Shown here piece after piece: positions 43,898 through 52,046 of a stretch of DNA of 64,000 bases. This DNA is from Cellulosimicrobium terreum. Lineage in GTDB: Bacteria; Actinomycetota; Actinomycetes; Actinomycetales; Cellulomonadaceae. The stretch lies in NCBI GenBank assembly GCA_014803435.1, contig JACYFD010000001.1, forward strand, positions 930,001 through 994,000, in the 5' to 3' direction. Position 1 is the first letter of the stretch. Every line of letters begins with the position of its first letter. The translations under genes were made by a program, and so were the position numbers. A model generated the notes under the pieces. That model ran no database searches. It was not told the origin of the DNA and saw nothing but the letters and a program-made list of their open reading frames with translations.

Positions 43898-45280
43898 TTA
43901 CCGGAGCACGCTCGCGGGGGATTCCTCCGATGACTGGACGGGCGCGTCGGCGACGTCCGGCACGGCCCAGAAGGGACCGTCGGGGAAGCGGAACCGCGCG
44001 ACGGACGACGCGTACATCTGCGTCGAGTAGCCGGGCCGGGACGGCAGGACGTACCCGCTGCCCGACCCCGTGTCCGTGACGACGCACGGGTCGGTGAAGT
44101 GCTCGTGCAGGTGGTCGACGAACTCGGTGACCCGGTCCGTGAGGTCGCCCGCGATCGCGACGTAGTCGAGCACGGAGACGTGCTGCACCATCTCGCACAG
44201 CCCGACGCCGCCGGCGTGCGGGCAGACGGGGACGCCGAACTTCGCGGCGAGCAGCAGGACCGCCACGATCTCGTTGATGCTGGCGAGGCGCCCGGTGTCG
44301 AGCTGGCAGAAGTCGATCGCGTCCGCCTGGAAGAACTGCTTGAACATCACCCGGTTGTGGCAGTGCTCGCCCGTGGCGACACCGATCGGCGCGACGGCGC
44401 GGCGGATCGCGGCGTGCCCCAGCACGTCGTCGGGGGAGGTCGGCTCCTCGATCCACAGCGGGTCGAACGGCGCGAGCCGTGACATCCACTCGATCGCCTG
44501 CGGGACGTCCCACACCTGGTTCGCGTCGATCATGAGGCGGCGGTCCGGTCCGATGACCTCGCGCGCGATCGTGAGGCGACGCACGTCGTCCTCGAGGTCG
44601 GCGCCGACCTTGAGCTTGATGTGCCCGTAGCCGGCGTCGACCGCCTCCTGGCACAGGCGGCGCAGCTTCGCGTCGTCGTAGCCGAGCCAGCCGGCCGACG
44701 TCGTGTACACGGGGTAGCCGGTCCGCTCGAGGTGGGCGGTGCGCTCCGCCTTGGTGCTCTCCTTCGCCTCGAGGATCGCGAGGGCCTCGTCGCGCGTGAG
44801 CGCGTCGGAGAGGTAGCGCAGGTCGGCGACGTCCACGAGCTCCGTCGGTGTCATGTCGGCGAGGAGCCGCCACAGCGGCTTGCCAGCACGGCGCGCGACG
44901 AGGTCCCACGTCGCGTTCAGCACGGCTGCGAGCGAGAGGTGCACGACCCCCTTCTCCGGCCCGAGCCAGCGCATCTGCGAGTCCGACGTGAGGGAGCGGT
45001 ACACGCCGCCCATGTCCGCCGCGAGCTCGTCGACGTCGCGGCCCACGAGCTGCTGGGCCTGCTGGCGCGCCGCCTCGGCGACGATGTCGTTGCCGCGCCC
45101 GATGGTGAACGTGAGGCCGTACCCCGCGAGCGCCTCGCCCTCGGCGTCGGTCGTGTCGGTGCCGAGCACGACGTACGCCGCGGAGTAGTCGGCGTCCTTG
45201 TTCATCGCGTCCGAGCCGTCCGCCGTGAGCGACGTCGGGAAGCGGACGTCCTCGACCGTGACGCTGATGATCCTCGCCAT
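43898..45280 (-). CDS. L-fuconate dehydratase (enolase superfamily)
   Basis: Removes water from L-fuconate to give 2-keto-3-deoxy-L-fuconate. Mandelate-racemase subgroup protein of 460 residues. The N-terminus [20 protein letters not shown] is characteristic of fuconate dehydratases. The catalytic KxK motif is in [10 protein letters not shown], the Mg ligands are Asp in MIDANQVWD and Glu in [12 protein letters not shown], followed by the Glu of [13 protein letters not shown] and the His-containing segment [20 protein letters not shown]. It opens a minus-strand operon with the FadR-type regulator. Operator 4 lies 57 bases upstream. Confidence 0.93.
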   Translation of the reverse strand: MARIISVTVEDVRFPTSLTADGSDAMNKDADYSAAYVVLGTDTTDAEGEALAGYGLTFTIGRGNDIVAEAARQQAQQLVGRDVDELAADMGGVYRSLTSDSQMRWLGPEKGVVHLSLAAVLNATWDLVARRAGKPLWRLLADMTPTELVDVADLRYLSDALTRDEALAILEAKESTKAERTAHLERTGYPVYTTSAGWLGYDDAKLRRLCQEAVDAGYGHIKLKVGADLEDDVRRLTIAREVIGPDRRLMIDANQVWDVPQAIEWMSRLAPFDPLWIEEPTSPDDVLGHAAIRRAVAPIGVATGEHCHNRVMFKQFFQADAIDFCQLDTGRLASINEIVAVLLLAAKFGVPVCPHAGGVGLCEMVQHVSVLDYVAIAGDLTDRVTEFVDHLHEHFTDPCVVTDTGSGSGYVLPSRPGYSTQMYASSVARFRFPDGPFWAVPDVADAPVQSSEESPASVLR

Positions 45281-45337
45281 GCCTACCCTCGCGTCCCTCC
45301 ACAGTCAGTGTGGGGATTCAACCGATACCACTGCGGA

Positions 45338-45352
45338 ATACATCTGATGACT
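45338..45352. promoter_or_regulatory. Putative fucose-regulon operator 4
   Basis: ATACATCTGATGACT, the best match to ATACATCnGATGTAT in the window (left arm perfect). It lies 57 bases before the fuconate dehydratase start; TTGCCT on the minus strand at 45358-45353 could be the -35 box. Confidence 0.68.
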
Positions 45353-45448
45353 AGGCAAATCTAGGGGAGCGAAACGGGCGGGTCAAGCGATGGGCGCGCG
45401 TCCAGGCGGCGAGAGGTCAAACGACTCGGGGTCGCGGGCGGGCGCGCG

Positions 45449-45454
45449 TAGGGT
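45449..45454 (+). promoter_or_regulatory. -10 element TAGGGT (leaderless promoter candidate)
   Basis: TAGGGT ends 7 bases before the ATG at 45462, which supports that start over the upstream in-frame GTG at 45390. Confidence 0.5.
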
Positions 45455-45461
45455 CACGGCC

Positions 45462-46328
45462 ATGAGCAGCCGTCCCTCGCGGGCCCAGCACGCGCACCCG
45501 GACCTCGTCGCCCGTCTGCGCGCGGCCGGGTGCGTCCTCGCCGAGGAGGAGGCCACCCTGCTCGTCGCGCGGACCGACGACCCGGACGTTCTCGACGCGC
45601 TCGTCGCACGTCGCGTCGCGGGGGAACCGCTCGAGCACGTCCTGGGGTTCGCCGAGTTCCACGGGCTGCGCGTCGAGGTCGACCCGGGGGTCTTCGTGCC
45701 ACGGCAGCGCACCGCGCTGCTCGTCGACGAGGCGGTCGCGCTCGTCCGGCGGGGACCCGCGCACGTGCCGGTCGTCGTCGTGGACCTGTGCTGCGGGTCG
45801 GGCGCCCTCGGGCTCGCGGTCACGACCGAGCTCGCGACCGAGCTCGCGACGGAGCTCGCGACGGGGCCCGGTGCGGCCGGGGCGAGAACCGTCGAGCTGC
45901 ACGCCGCGGACGTGGACCCGGCCGCCGTCGCGTGCGCGGGGCGCAACATCGCGGCCGTGGGCGGCGTCGCCCACGCGGGCGACCTGTTCGCGGCTCTTCC
46001 CCACGAGCTCAGCGGCCGGGTCGACATGCTCCTCGCCAACGTCCCCTACGTACCGACGCGAGAGATCGGCATGCTGCCGCGCGAGGCCCGCGACCACGAG
46101 GCGCGTGTCGCCCTCGACGGGGGCGACGACGGGCTCGACGTCCTGCGTCGCGTCGCGAGCGGGGCGTCGGGGTGGCTCGTGCCGGGCGGCCACCTGCTCA
46201 CCGAGTCGGGCGAGCGGCAGGCGGTCGGCGCGGTCCAGGTCCTCGAACGGGCCGGTTTCGCCGTCCTCGTGGTGCGCGACGAGGAGACCGGCGCCACCGG
46301 CGTCGTCGCCCAGCTCCCGCCGAGATAG
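45462..46328 (+). CDS. PrmC/HemK-related protein-(glutamine-N5) methyltransferase, unknown substrate
   Basis: SAM-dependent methyltransferase of 288 residues, related to the release-factor methylase PrmC but from the separate actinobacterial branch. The N-terminal helical domain leads to GEPLEHVLGFAEFHGLRV and FVPRQRTALLVDEAV. SAM-binding motif I is VVDLCCGSGALGLAV. The catalytic NPPY of PrmC is replaced by NVPY (ANVPYVPTREI). A run TELATELATELATG interrupts the domain after motif I. The ATG is set by TAGGGT 7 bases upstream. A true release-factor role is possible but uncertain because of the altered motif. Confidence 0.83.
   Translation: MSSRPSRAQHAHPDLVARLRAAGCVLAEEEATLLVARTDDPDVLDALVARRVAGEPLEHVLGFAEFHGLRVEVDPGVFVPRQRTALLVDEAVALVRRGPAHVPVVVVDLCCGSGALGLAVTTELATELATELATGPGAAGARTVELHAADVDPAAVACAGRNIAAVGGVAHAGDLFAALPHELSGRVDMLLANVPYVPTREIGMLPREARDHEARVALDGGDDGLDVLRRVASGASGWLVPGGHLLTESGERQAVGAVQVLERAGFAVLVVRDEETGATGVVAQLPPR
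45825..45860 (+). repeat. Three 12-base tandem repeats (TELA x3)
   Basis: Unit ACCGAGCTCGCG, second copy identical, third with one C-to-G change. In frame inside the PrmC-related methyltransferase gene, just after SAM motif I. Confidence 0.85.
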
Positions 46329-46400
46329 CGACGCCCGGCCGTCAGGGGCCCGGACGACGGTCGGGGACCGCTGCCTCGGCCGGTGGTCGCCATCTCGCGG

Positions 46401-47390
46401 TCAGAGGGAGCGGGCGTGCGCGACGAGGCGGTCGAACGCCGCGTCGAGCTCGGGGTCGACGACCTGCAGCTCGGGATGGGCGTCGAACCACTCGACCTGC
46501 CCGACGGCGGCCCGGTCGTACGTGACGGTGGTGCCGAACGAGGGCACGAGGGCACGCAGGCGCGCGCAGTCGAACACGACCGAGTGCGCCTTGTCCCCGA
46601 GCAGGCCGGGCCCGAGGTCCGGCAGCACCCGCGCGATGGTCTCCGACGCGACGTGCACGAGGTCGGGCTCGACCCCCGCGGCCGCGCCGAGCCACGTGTA
46701 GACCTGGTCCCACGTCGGCGTGTGGTCGCCCGTCACGGTGAACGCCTCGCCGTGCGCCTCGGACCGGCCGAGCAGCCCGGCGATCCCGACCGCGACGTCG
46801 TCGGCGTGCGTGAGCGTCCACAGGCTCGTGCCGTCCCCGTGCACGACGACGGGCCGCCCGGCGCGCATCCGGGCGAGGTCGGTCCAGCCGCCGAGCGTCG
46901 GCACGCCCGTGCGGTCGTACGTGTGCGAGGGACGGACGACGGTCACCGGGAAGCCCGACGACCGGTACGCCTCGACGAGCACGTCCTCGCACGCGATCTT
47001 GTCGCGCGAGTACTGCCAGAACGGGTTGCGCAGCGGTGTCGACTCCGTGACCGGGAGCCTGGCCGGCGGCTTCTGGTACGCCGACGCCGAGCTCACGAAC
47101 ACGTACTGCCCCGTGCGGCCGGCGAACCGCTCGACGTCCGCCGCGACGTGCTCGGGCGTGAAGGCCATGAACTGCGCGACGACGTCGAACTCGCGCCCGC
47201 CGATCGCCGCCGCGACCGACGCCGGGTCGAACAGGTCCGCCGTCAGGTGCGTGACGCCCGCGGGCACCGGCCGGGCAGAGCGCCCGCGCGTGACGATCGT
47301 GACGTCGTGCCCGAGGACGAGGGAACGCGCGACGGTCGCGGCGCTGATCGTGCCGGTACCGCCGAGGACGAGGACGCGGAGCGCTGTCAT
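46401..47390 (-). CDS. NAD-dependent epimerase/dehydratase-type extended SDR
   Basis: Extended short-chain dehydrogenase of 329 residues. Cofactor motif LVLGGTGTISAATVARSL, then FDVVAQFMAFTPEHVAAD and YVFVSSASAYQKP. The active-site YxxxK is in QYSRDKIACEDVL, and VVRPSHTYDRTGVP follows. This order matches a family related to the plant CSP41-like RNA-binding epimerases; sugar-nucleotide or other substrate unknown. The ATG at 47390 (MTALRVLVLGG) is preferred to the upstream 47399; CAGGAT lies 7 bases before it. It follows the uridine-kinase-like gene on the same strand after 46 bases, perhaps in an operon. Confidence 0.83.
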   Translation of the reverse strand: MTALRVLVLGGTGTISAATVARSLVLGHDVTIVTRGRSARPVPAGVTHLTADLFDPASVAAAIGGREFDVVAQFMAFTPEHVAADVERFAGRTGQYVFVSSASAYQKPPARLPVTESTPLRNPFWQYSRDKIACEDVLVEAYRSSGFPVTVVRPSHTYDRTGVPTLGGWTDLARMRAGRPVVVHGDGTSLWTLTHADDVAVGIAGLLGRSEAHGEAFTVTGDHTPTWDQVYTWLGAAAGVEPDLVHVASETIARVLPDLGPGLLGDKAHSVVFDCARLRALVPSFGTTVTYDRAAVGQVEWFDAHPELQVVDPELDAAFDRLVAHARSL

Positions 47391-47436
47391 GCCGCACATC
47401 CTGGCACCGCCGCTCCTCCTGCGGTGACGGGGGGGC

Positions 47437-48099
47437 TCAGCCGCGCAGCAGCGCGCGGATCTCCTTCTCCGCGCGGTCCGGCGACAGGGCCCGGCACCCG
47501 AGCGAGACCCAGTGCCGCACGAGGCCCGGCTCGGCCCGCAGGAGCGCCCACCCGCGGCGCACGAGCGTGAGCGGCGGCTTGCGCATCTCCGCGAGGTCGC
47601 GCAGCAGCCGGAACCAGAACGTCATGAGTCGCGGGCGGCGCAGGCAGATCGCGTCCGCGAGCACGTCCTCGTCGCGACACCTCGCGACGATCTCGGCCGC
47701 GAAGATCCCCTCCGCGAGGACGACGCGCGAGCCCGACACGTCGAGGTGCGTCGTGCCGGTGCGGCGCGACGTCGGGATGTCGTACACGGGGACGTCGGCG
47801 TGCCCGGTCCGCGCGAGCTCGACGAGGGCCGCGACCGCGCCGTCGGCGTCCCAGCTGCGCGGGTCGTCCCAGTCGACGATCCCGAACCGCTGCGGCAGGC
47901 CCGGGTGGTCGTGGTCGAGGTAGAAGTCGTCGAGCGCGACGACCGGGAGCCCGAGCCGCCGGGTCAGCGACGTCTTGCCCGAGCCGGACGCGCCGGTGAG
48001 GAGGACCACGCGCGCCGGCAGCTCGCGCGAGCCGGGCGCCAGGTCGAACAGCGCGGGCTCCGGGTCCGAGCCGGTCGGGTCGGGAGGGCTGGTCGTCAC
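47437..48099 (-). CDS. Uridine-kinase-like P-loop protein
   Basis: Small-molecule kinase-like protein of 220 residues. Walker A LLTGASGSGKTSLTRRL, then VVALDDFYLDHDHPGLPQRF (the acceptor-binding DDFY motif of uridine and pantothenate kinases) and WDDPRSWD. VVLAEGIFAAEIV matches the strand after the lid. In the uridine kinase family this would phosphorylate a nucleoside or similar alcohol, but the second half diverges, so the substrate is open. The GTG at 48099 starts VTTSPPDPTG; the open frame extends upstream to 48162 without coding character. The promoter region is shared, divergently, with the NUDIX gene and contains a 54-base inverted repeat. Confidence 0.76.
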   Translation of the reverse strand: MTTSPPDPTGSDPEPALFDLAPGSRELPARVVLLTGASGSGKTSLTRRLGLPVVALDDFYLDHDHPGLPQRFGIVDWDDPRSWDADGAVAALVELARTGHADVPVYDIPTSRRTGTTHLDVSGSRVVLAEGIFAAEIVARCRDEDVLADAICLRRPRLMTFWFRLLRDLAEMRKPPLTLVRRGWALLRAEPGLVRHWVSLGCRALSPDRAEKEIRALLRG

Positions 48100-48135
48100 G
48101 AGAACCCATTCTCCCAGGCCCGCCCGACCGCGCCG

Positions 48136-48189
48136 AGTAGTGAGCATCCGCCCCTGATCCACCCGGTCCAGGGGCGGATACTTACTTCT
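48136..48189. repeat. Inverted repeat between divergent uridine-kinase-like and NUDIX genes
   Basis: Two 21-base arms (48136-48156 and 48169-48189) are inverted copies with four mismatches; the inner 11 bases ATCCGCCCCTG are perfectly paired with CAGGGGCGGAT around a 12-base spacer. The symmetric layout, one copy facing each gene, suggests paired promoter or operator elements rather than a terminator. Confidence 0.7.
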
Positions 48190-48203
48190 CGGCGGCCGCG
48201 TCG

Positions 48204-48209
48204 TAGCCT
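48204..48209 (+). promoter_or_regulatory. -10 element TAGCCT (leaderless promoter candidate)
   Basis: TAGCCT ends 6 bases before the ATG of the NUDIX gene (48216); no Shine-Dalgarno sequence is present. Confidence 0.5.
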
Positions 48210-48215
48210 GCGCGG

Positions 48216-48878
48216 ATGACGTCGCCCGATCACGACCACGAGCTCGGTCCCAGCCGCGCCGTCGCCCTCGACGCCCTCCGCCGGCTCGAGCGCTTCCGGC
48301 CGGCCGATCCCGGGCAGGCGACGCTCGCGCAGGAGTACGTCGCGTTCCTGCGCGACGGCGCGGAGGGCGCGGAGAGAGGGGAGGTCGCTCGCGTCGACGC
48401 GGTGCGGCGCGACGGCGGGCCGCAGCACCTCACAGCGAGCTGCTTCGTGCTCAGCCCCGACCTGTCGCGCGTACTCCTCTGCTATCACCGCAAGGGGCAG
48501 TTCTGGGTCCAGGTCGGCGGCCACGTCGAGCCGACGGACACGACGCTCGCTGGTGCTGCGTACCGCGAGGCGCGCGAGGAGAGCGGGCTCGCCGACCTGC
48601 AGGCGTTCGAGACGGACGGCGACCGCCGCACGCTCGCTGCGCCCGTCGACGTGCACCGGCACGACCTCGCCGCCGCCTTCGGTGCGTGCCGGACCCACTG
48701 GGACGTCGGTTTCGTCGCGTTCGCCGACCCGGCGGCACGTACGGCCGTGAGCGACGAGAGCGAGGACGTCGCGTGGTTCGGCGTCGACGCGCTGCCGACG
48801 GGCACGCCGCCCGGATTCCCCGAGCGGCTGGCCACCGTCCTCACGGAGGTCCGCCACCGCCGTCGGGCGACGACGTAG
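48216..48878 (+). CDS. NUDIX hydrolase
   Basis: Pyrophosphohydrolase of 220 residues acting on some nucleoside diphosphate derivative. The NUDIX box lies near the middle: GGHVEPTDTTLAGAAYREAR followed by EESGL, the variant with Asp and one extra residue seen in many actinobacterial members. It is preceded by VLLCYHRKGQFWVQVGGHV. A helical N-terminal extension of about 70 residues (ALDALRRLERFRPADPGQAT) precedes the domain. The substrate is not predictable. TAGCCT lies 6 bases before the ATG, suggesting a leaderless message. A hairpin separates its end from the convergent lutC. Confidence 0.9.
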   Translation: MTSPDHDHELGPSRAVALDALRRLERFRPADPGQATLAQEYVAFLRDGAEGAERGEVARVDAVRRDGGPQHLTASCFVLSPDLSRVLLCYHRKGQFWVQVGGHVEPTDTTLAGAAYREAREESGLADLQAFETDGDRRTLAAPVDVHRHDLAAAFGACRTHWDVGFVAFADPAARTAVSDESEDVAWFGVDALPTGTPPGFPERLATVLTEVRHRRRATT

Positions 48879-48898
48879 CACCGCAGCGGGGTGGTACC

Positions 48899-48920
48899 CC
48901 GGTCCGCGAGGTAGGACCGG
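48899..48920. terminator. Hairpin between NUDIX gene and lutC
   Basis: CCGGTCC (48899-48905) pairs with GGACCGG (48914-48920) around an 8-base loop; preceded by a short stem GGGGT-ggt-ACCCC at 48888-48900. Lies between two convergent genes. Confidence 0.65.
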
Positions 48921-48925
48921 AGGAT

Positions 48926-49588
48926 CTACCTCGGCGGGGCGAGGACGACGTGCAGCGTGCGGGGGCCGTGCACGCCCTCGACGCGCTGCAGCTCGATGTC
49001 GCTCGTCGCGCTCGGGCCGCTGATCCACGTCTGCGGGCGCTCCGGGTGCGCGGCGAGGAGCCGCACGCCCTCCGGCACGGTGTGCAGCACCTGGTCGGTG
49101 CGGACGACGCAGACGTGCAGGTCGGGCACGAGGGTGATGGAGCGGCGACCCTGGTCTGGCTCGCCGTCGAGCACGATGGTCCCCGTGTCCGCGATGGCGA
49201 CGCGCGCGGCCGTCACGACGGCGTCGACCGCGTCGAGCTCGTCCGCCGTGCGCGGGTCCGCACGCGAGTCCGCCACGCGGGTCACCCCGGCCGGCAGCGC
49301 ACCGAGCCACGCGTCGTCGAGCCCGGGAGGCACGACGACGGCCCCGACGTCGGCGAGCAGCTCGCCCACGATCGTGGTGACGTCCTCGGGCGTGGCCGCA
49401 CGGTGGACGTGCGCCTTGTAGTCCTCGAGGCGGTCGACGAGGACGTCGACGACCGCGTCCGACCCGGGCGCGAGCTCGCCGTGGCCGCGGTACGCGCGCG
49501 GAACCACGGTGCCCGACGCCGTGGGCTCGCCGCTCGTCGGGCCGAGCGCGGTCCGGACACGGGCCAGGACGTCGTCGCGGGCGCTCAT
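48926..49588 (-). CDS. lutC: Lactate utilization protein C (LUD domain)
   Basis: Third subunit of the LutABC complex that oxidises L-lactate to pyruvate. LUD-domain protein of 220 residues with VVVPPGLDDAWLGALPAG, VVTAARVAIADTGTIVLD (the core LUD motif ADTGT), RSITLVPDLHVCVVRTDQV and the ending WISGPSATSDIELQRVEGVH then GPRTLHVVL. These are the standard LutC/LldG blocks. The ATG overlaps the lutB stop (ATGA), so lutA-lutB-lutC are one transcript on the minus strand. This subunit lacks iron-sulfur motifs, as expected. Confidence 0.94.
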   Translation of the reverse strand: MSARDDVLARVRTALGPTSGEPTASGTVVPRAYRGHGELAPGSDAVVDVLVDRLEDYKAHVHRAATPEDVTTIVGELLADVGAVVVPPGLDDAWLGALPAGVTRVADSRADPRTADELDAVDAVVTAARVAIADTGTIVLDGEPDQGRRSITLVPDLHVCVVRTDQVLHTVPEGVRLLAAHPERPQTWISGPSATSDIELQRVEGVHGPRTLHVVLAPPR

Positions 49589-51234
49589 CGGGCACCGCCT
49601 TCCTCGCCGAGCCCTGGGTCGTCGCCCGATGGCGACCTTGACGGGGGTACAACCCGGGGTTCGGCAGAAGAGGTGGCAGCGGGGACAGCGGGGCGGTCGC
49701 GCCACCAGTCGCGGAACGTCTGCTTCGCCGGCGCCGGGAGGTCGCGCGAGCGGGTCCAGGCGCTCGCGGGCGGCGGGAGGGTCGAGATGCGGCCCTTCGG
49801 TCCGGCGACGACGCGACCGAGCACCCCGGCCTTCTCCGCGAGCTCGAACCGCTTCGCGTCGGACATGACGAACGACGCGGCCTTCATCGCCGCGCCCCAC
49901 CCGGTGGGCAGGCCGCCGCGGTCGGCGTCGACCTCGCGGGCCCGCAGCTCGACGAGGATCGACGGGATGTCGATCTTCACGGGGCACACGTCGTAGCACG
50001 CACCGCACAGCGTCGAGGCGTAGGGGAGCGAGGCGTTGGGGTCGCCGTGACCTCCCAACCCACCGGACCCCTTCGTCAGCTGAGGCGTGAGGATCGCGCC
50101 GATGGGGCCGGGGTAGACCGACCCGTAGGCGTGCCCGCCGACGCGCTCGTACACCGGGCAGACGTTGAGGCACGCCGAGCACCGGATGCAGTGCAGCGCG
50201 GCCCGGCCCACCTCGTCGGCGAGGACGTCGGTGCGGCCGTTGTCGAGCAGCACGAGGTGGAACTCCTGCGGCCCGTCGCCCGGCGTGACGCCCGTCCACA
50301 GGGACGTGTACGGGTTCATCCGCTCGCCCGTCGACGAGCGGGGCAGGAGCTGGAGGAACACCTCGAGGTCGGTGTACGTGGGCACGATCTTCTCGATGCC
50401 CATGACGGTGATGAGCGTCTCGGGCAGCGTGAGGCACATGCGCCCGTTGCCCTCGGACTCCACGACGGTGAGCGTGCCCGTGTCCGCGACGCCGAAGTTC
50501 GCGCCGCTGATCGCGACCTTCGCCGACAGGAACTTGCGGCGCAGGTGGGCGCGCGCGGCCATCGCGAGCTCGCGCGGGACGTCGGACAGGTCCGGCGGCG
50601 CGTCGCCCATGCGTTCGAGGAAGATCTCGCGGATCTCGGCCCGGTTGCGGTGGATCGCGGGCACGAGGATGTGCGACGGCATGTCGTCGGCGAGCTGCAC
50701 GATGAGCTCCGCGAGGTCCGTCTCGAAGGCAGCGATCCCCTCCGCGGCGAGCGCCTCGTTGAGCCCGATCTCCTGCGTCGCCATCGACTTGACCTTGACG
50801 ACCTCGTCGACCCCCTTGGCCTTCACGAGGTCCGCGACGATCCGGTTCGCCTCGTCCGCGTCGCGCGCCCAGTGCACGACGCCGCCCTGCGCGGTGACGT
50901 TGCGCTCGAGCTCTTCCAGCAGCGCGGGGAGCCGGGCCATGACGTCCGTCTTGATCGCGGACCCGGCGTCGCGCAGCGCCTCCCAGTCGGGCACCTCGCC
51001 GACGACGGTGGCGCGCTTGGCCCGGATGGTCGACGTCGCGTGCGCGAGGTTGCGCCGCAGCTGCGTGTTCTGCAGCGCCTGGCGGGCCGCCGTCGGGAAG
51101 TCGTCGCCCCAGCGCAGCGGCTCGTCGGGGTGCGGGACGTCGCGCCGTGCACCCTCGGGCCCGTCGGGCCTGCCGGGCCCGTCGGACGATGTCGCGGAGC
51201 GACGACGGGGCAGGCCGAGGAACGTGGCGCTCAT
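49585..51234 (-). CDS. lutB: Lactate utilization iron-sulfur protein B
   Basis: Iron-sulfur subunit of L-lactate dehydrogenase LutABC, 549 residues. The N-terminal LUD-like half has VKVKSMATQEIGLNEAL, ILVPAIHRNRAEIREIF and GANFGVADTGTLTVVESEGN. The C-terminal half has two ferredoxin-type clusters, CIRCSACLNVCPVY and CGACYDVCPVKID, separated by GPIGAILTPQL. It is somewhat longer than the usual 470-480 because of an N-terminal Ser/Gly/Pro-rich stretch of about 40 residues and a C-terminal tail. Overlaps lutA by four bases (start within TCAT) and lutC by ATGA. Confidence 0.95.
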   Translation of the reverse strand: MSATFLGLPRRRSATSSDGPGRPDGPEGARRDVPHPDEPLRWGDDFPTAARQALQNTQLRRNLAHATSTIRAKRATVVGEVPDWEALRDAGSAIKTDVMARLPALLEELERNVTAQGGVVHWARDADEANRIVADLVKAKGVDEVVKVKSMATQEIGLNEALAAEGIAAFETDLAELIVQLADDMPSHILVPAIHRNRAEIREIFLERMGDAPPDLSDVPRELAMAARAHLRRKFLSAKVAISGANFGVADTGTLTVVESEGNGRMCLTLPETLITVMGIEKIVPTYTDLEVFLQLLPRSSTGERMNPYTSLWTGVTPGDGPQEFHLVLLDNGRTDVLADEVGRAALHCIRCSACLNVCPVYERVGGHAYGSVYPGPIGAILTPQLTKGSGGLGGHGDPNASLPYASTLCGACYDVCPVKIDIPSILVELRAREVDADRGGLPTGWGAAMKAASFVMSDAKRFELAEKAGVLGRVVAGPKGRISTLPPPASAWTRSRDLPAPAKQTFRDWWRDRPAVPAATSSAEPRVVPPSRSPSGDDPGLGEEGGAR

Positions 51235-52046
51235 CGCGCACCTCCTGCCGTGCCGCCGCGTCGTGACCCGCCGGGGGCGAGCGGCTCCCGGGGCACCGGT
51301 GCGTCCTTCGTGGACGCGAGGATCTCCGCGAGGTGCAGGGTCCGCACGCCCGCGCGGATGCGGGACAGCCCCCCGCCGATGTGCATGAGGCAGGACGAGT
51401 CGCCCGCGGTGAGGACCTCGGCGCCCGTCGACTTCACGTGGGCCATCTTGTCGGCGAGCATCGCGGTCGACGTCTCGGCGTTCTTCAGCGCGAACGTCCC
51501 GCCGAACCCGCAGCACGACTCCGCGTCCGGCAGCTCCACGAGGTCCATCCCCTCGACGGCGCGCAGCAGCCGGAGAGGCTTGTCGCCGACGTGCAGCATC
51601 CGCAGGGAGTGGCACGTCGGGTGGTAGGTGACGCGGTGCGGGTAGTACGCGCCGACGTCGGTCAGGCCGAGCACGTCGACGAGCAGCTCGGACAGCTCGT
51701 ACGTCTTCGCCGCGACGGCGTCCGCCTTGGCGCCGAGCGCGTCGAGCCCCGCGCGTCGGCAGACCATGCCCTGCTGGTGGCGGATCGACCCCGTGCACGA
51801 CCCGGACGGCACGACGACCGCGTCCCACTCGCCGTCGAGCACGGGCGAGAACGCCTCGACGTGGTTGCGGACGACCGGCACCGCCTCGGCCATGTAGCCG
51901 GTGTTGACGTGCATCTGCCCGCAGCACGCCTGCCCGTCCGGGACGTGGACCTCGTGCCCGAGCCGCTCGAGCAGCAGGGCGGTGGCGCGGGGTGCCTGCG
52001 GGAACATGACGTCCCCGATGCAGGTGGCGGCGAGTGCGATGCGCAT
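51231..52046 (-). CDS. lutA: Lactate utilization protein A ((Fe-S)-binding, CCG domain)
   Basis: First subunit of the LutABC L-lactate dehydrogenase. Two CCG domains are clear: ACCGQMHVNTGYMAEAVPVV and SCCGFGGTFALKNAETS, with further cysteines in PSGSCTGSIRHQ and TYHPTCHSLRML. Length from the ATG at 52046 (MRIALAATCIGDVMFPQAPR) is 271 residues, close to the usual 240-260. The frame continues upstream to 52160 but that part covers the twin operators and is not coding. Leader of about 100 bases. Regulated by the adjacent divergent FadR-type gene through the TGTGGTCnGACCACA sites. Confidence 0.94.
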   Translation of the reverse strand: MRIALAATCIGDVMFPQAPRATALLLERLGHEVHVPDGQACCGQMHVNTGYMAEAVPVVRNHVEAFSPVLDGEWDAVVVPSGSCTGSIRHQQGMVCRRAGLDALGAKADAVAAKTYELSELLVDVLGLTDVGAYYPHRVTYHPTCHSLRMLHVGDKPLRLLRAVEGMDLVELPDAESCCGFGGTFALKNAETSTAMLADKMAHVKSTGAEVLTAGDSSCLMHIGGGLSRIRAGVRTLHLAEILASTKDAPVPREPLAPGGSRRGGTAGGAR

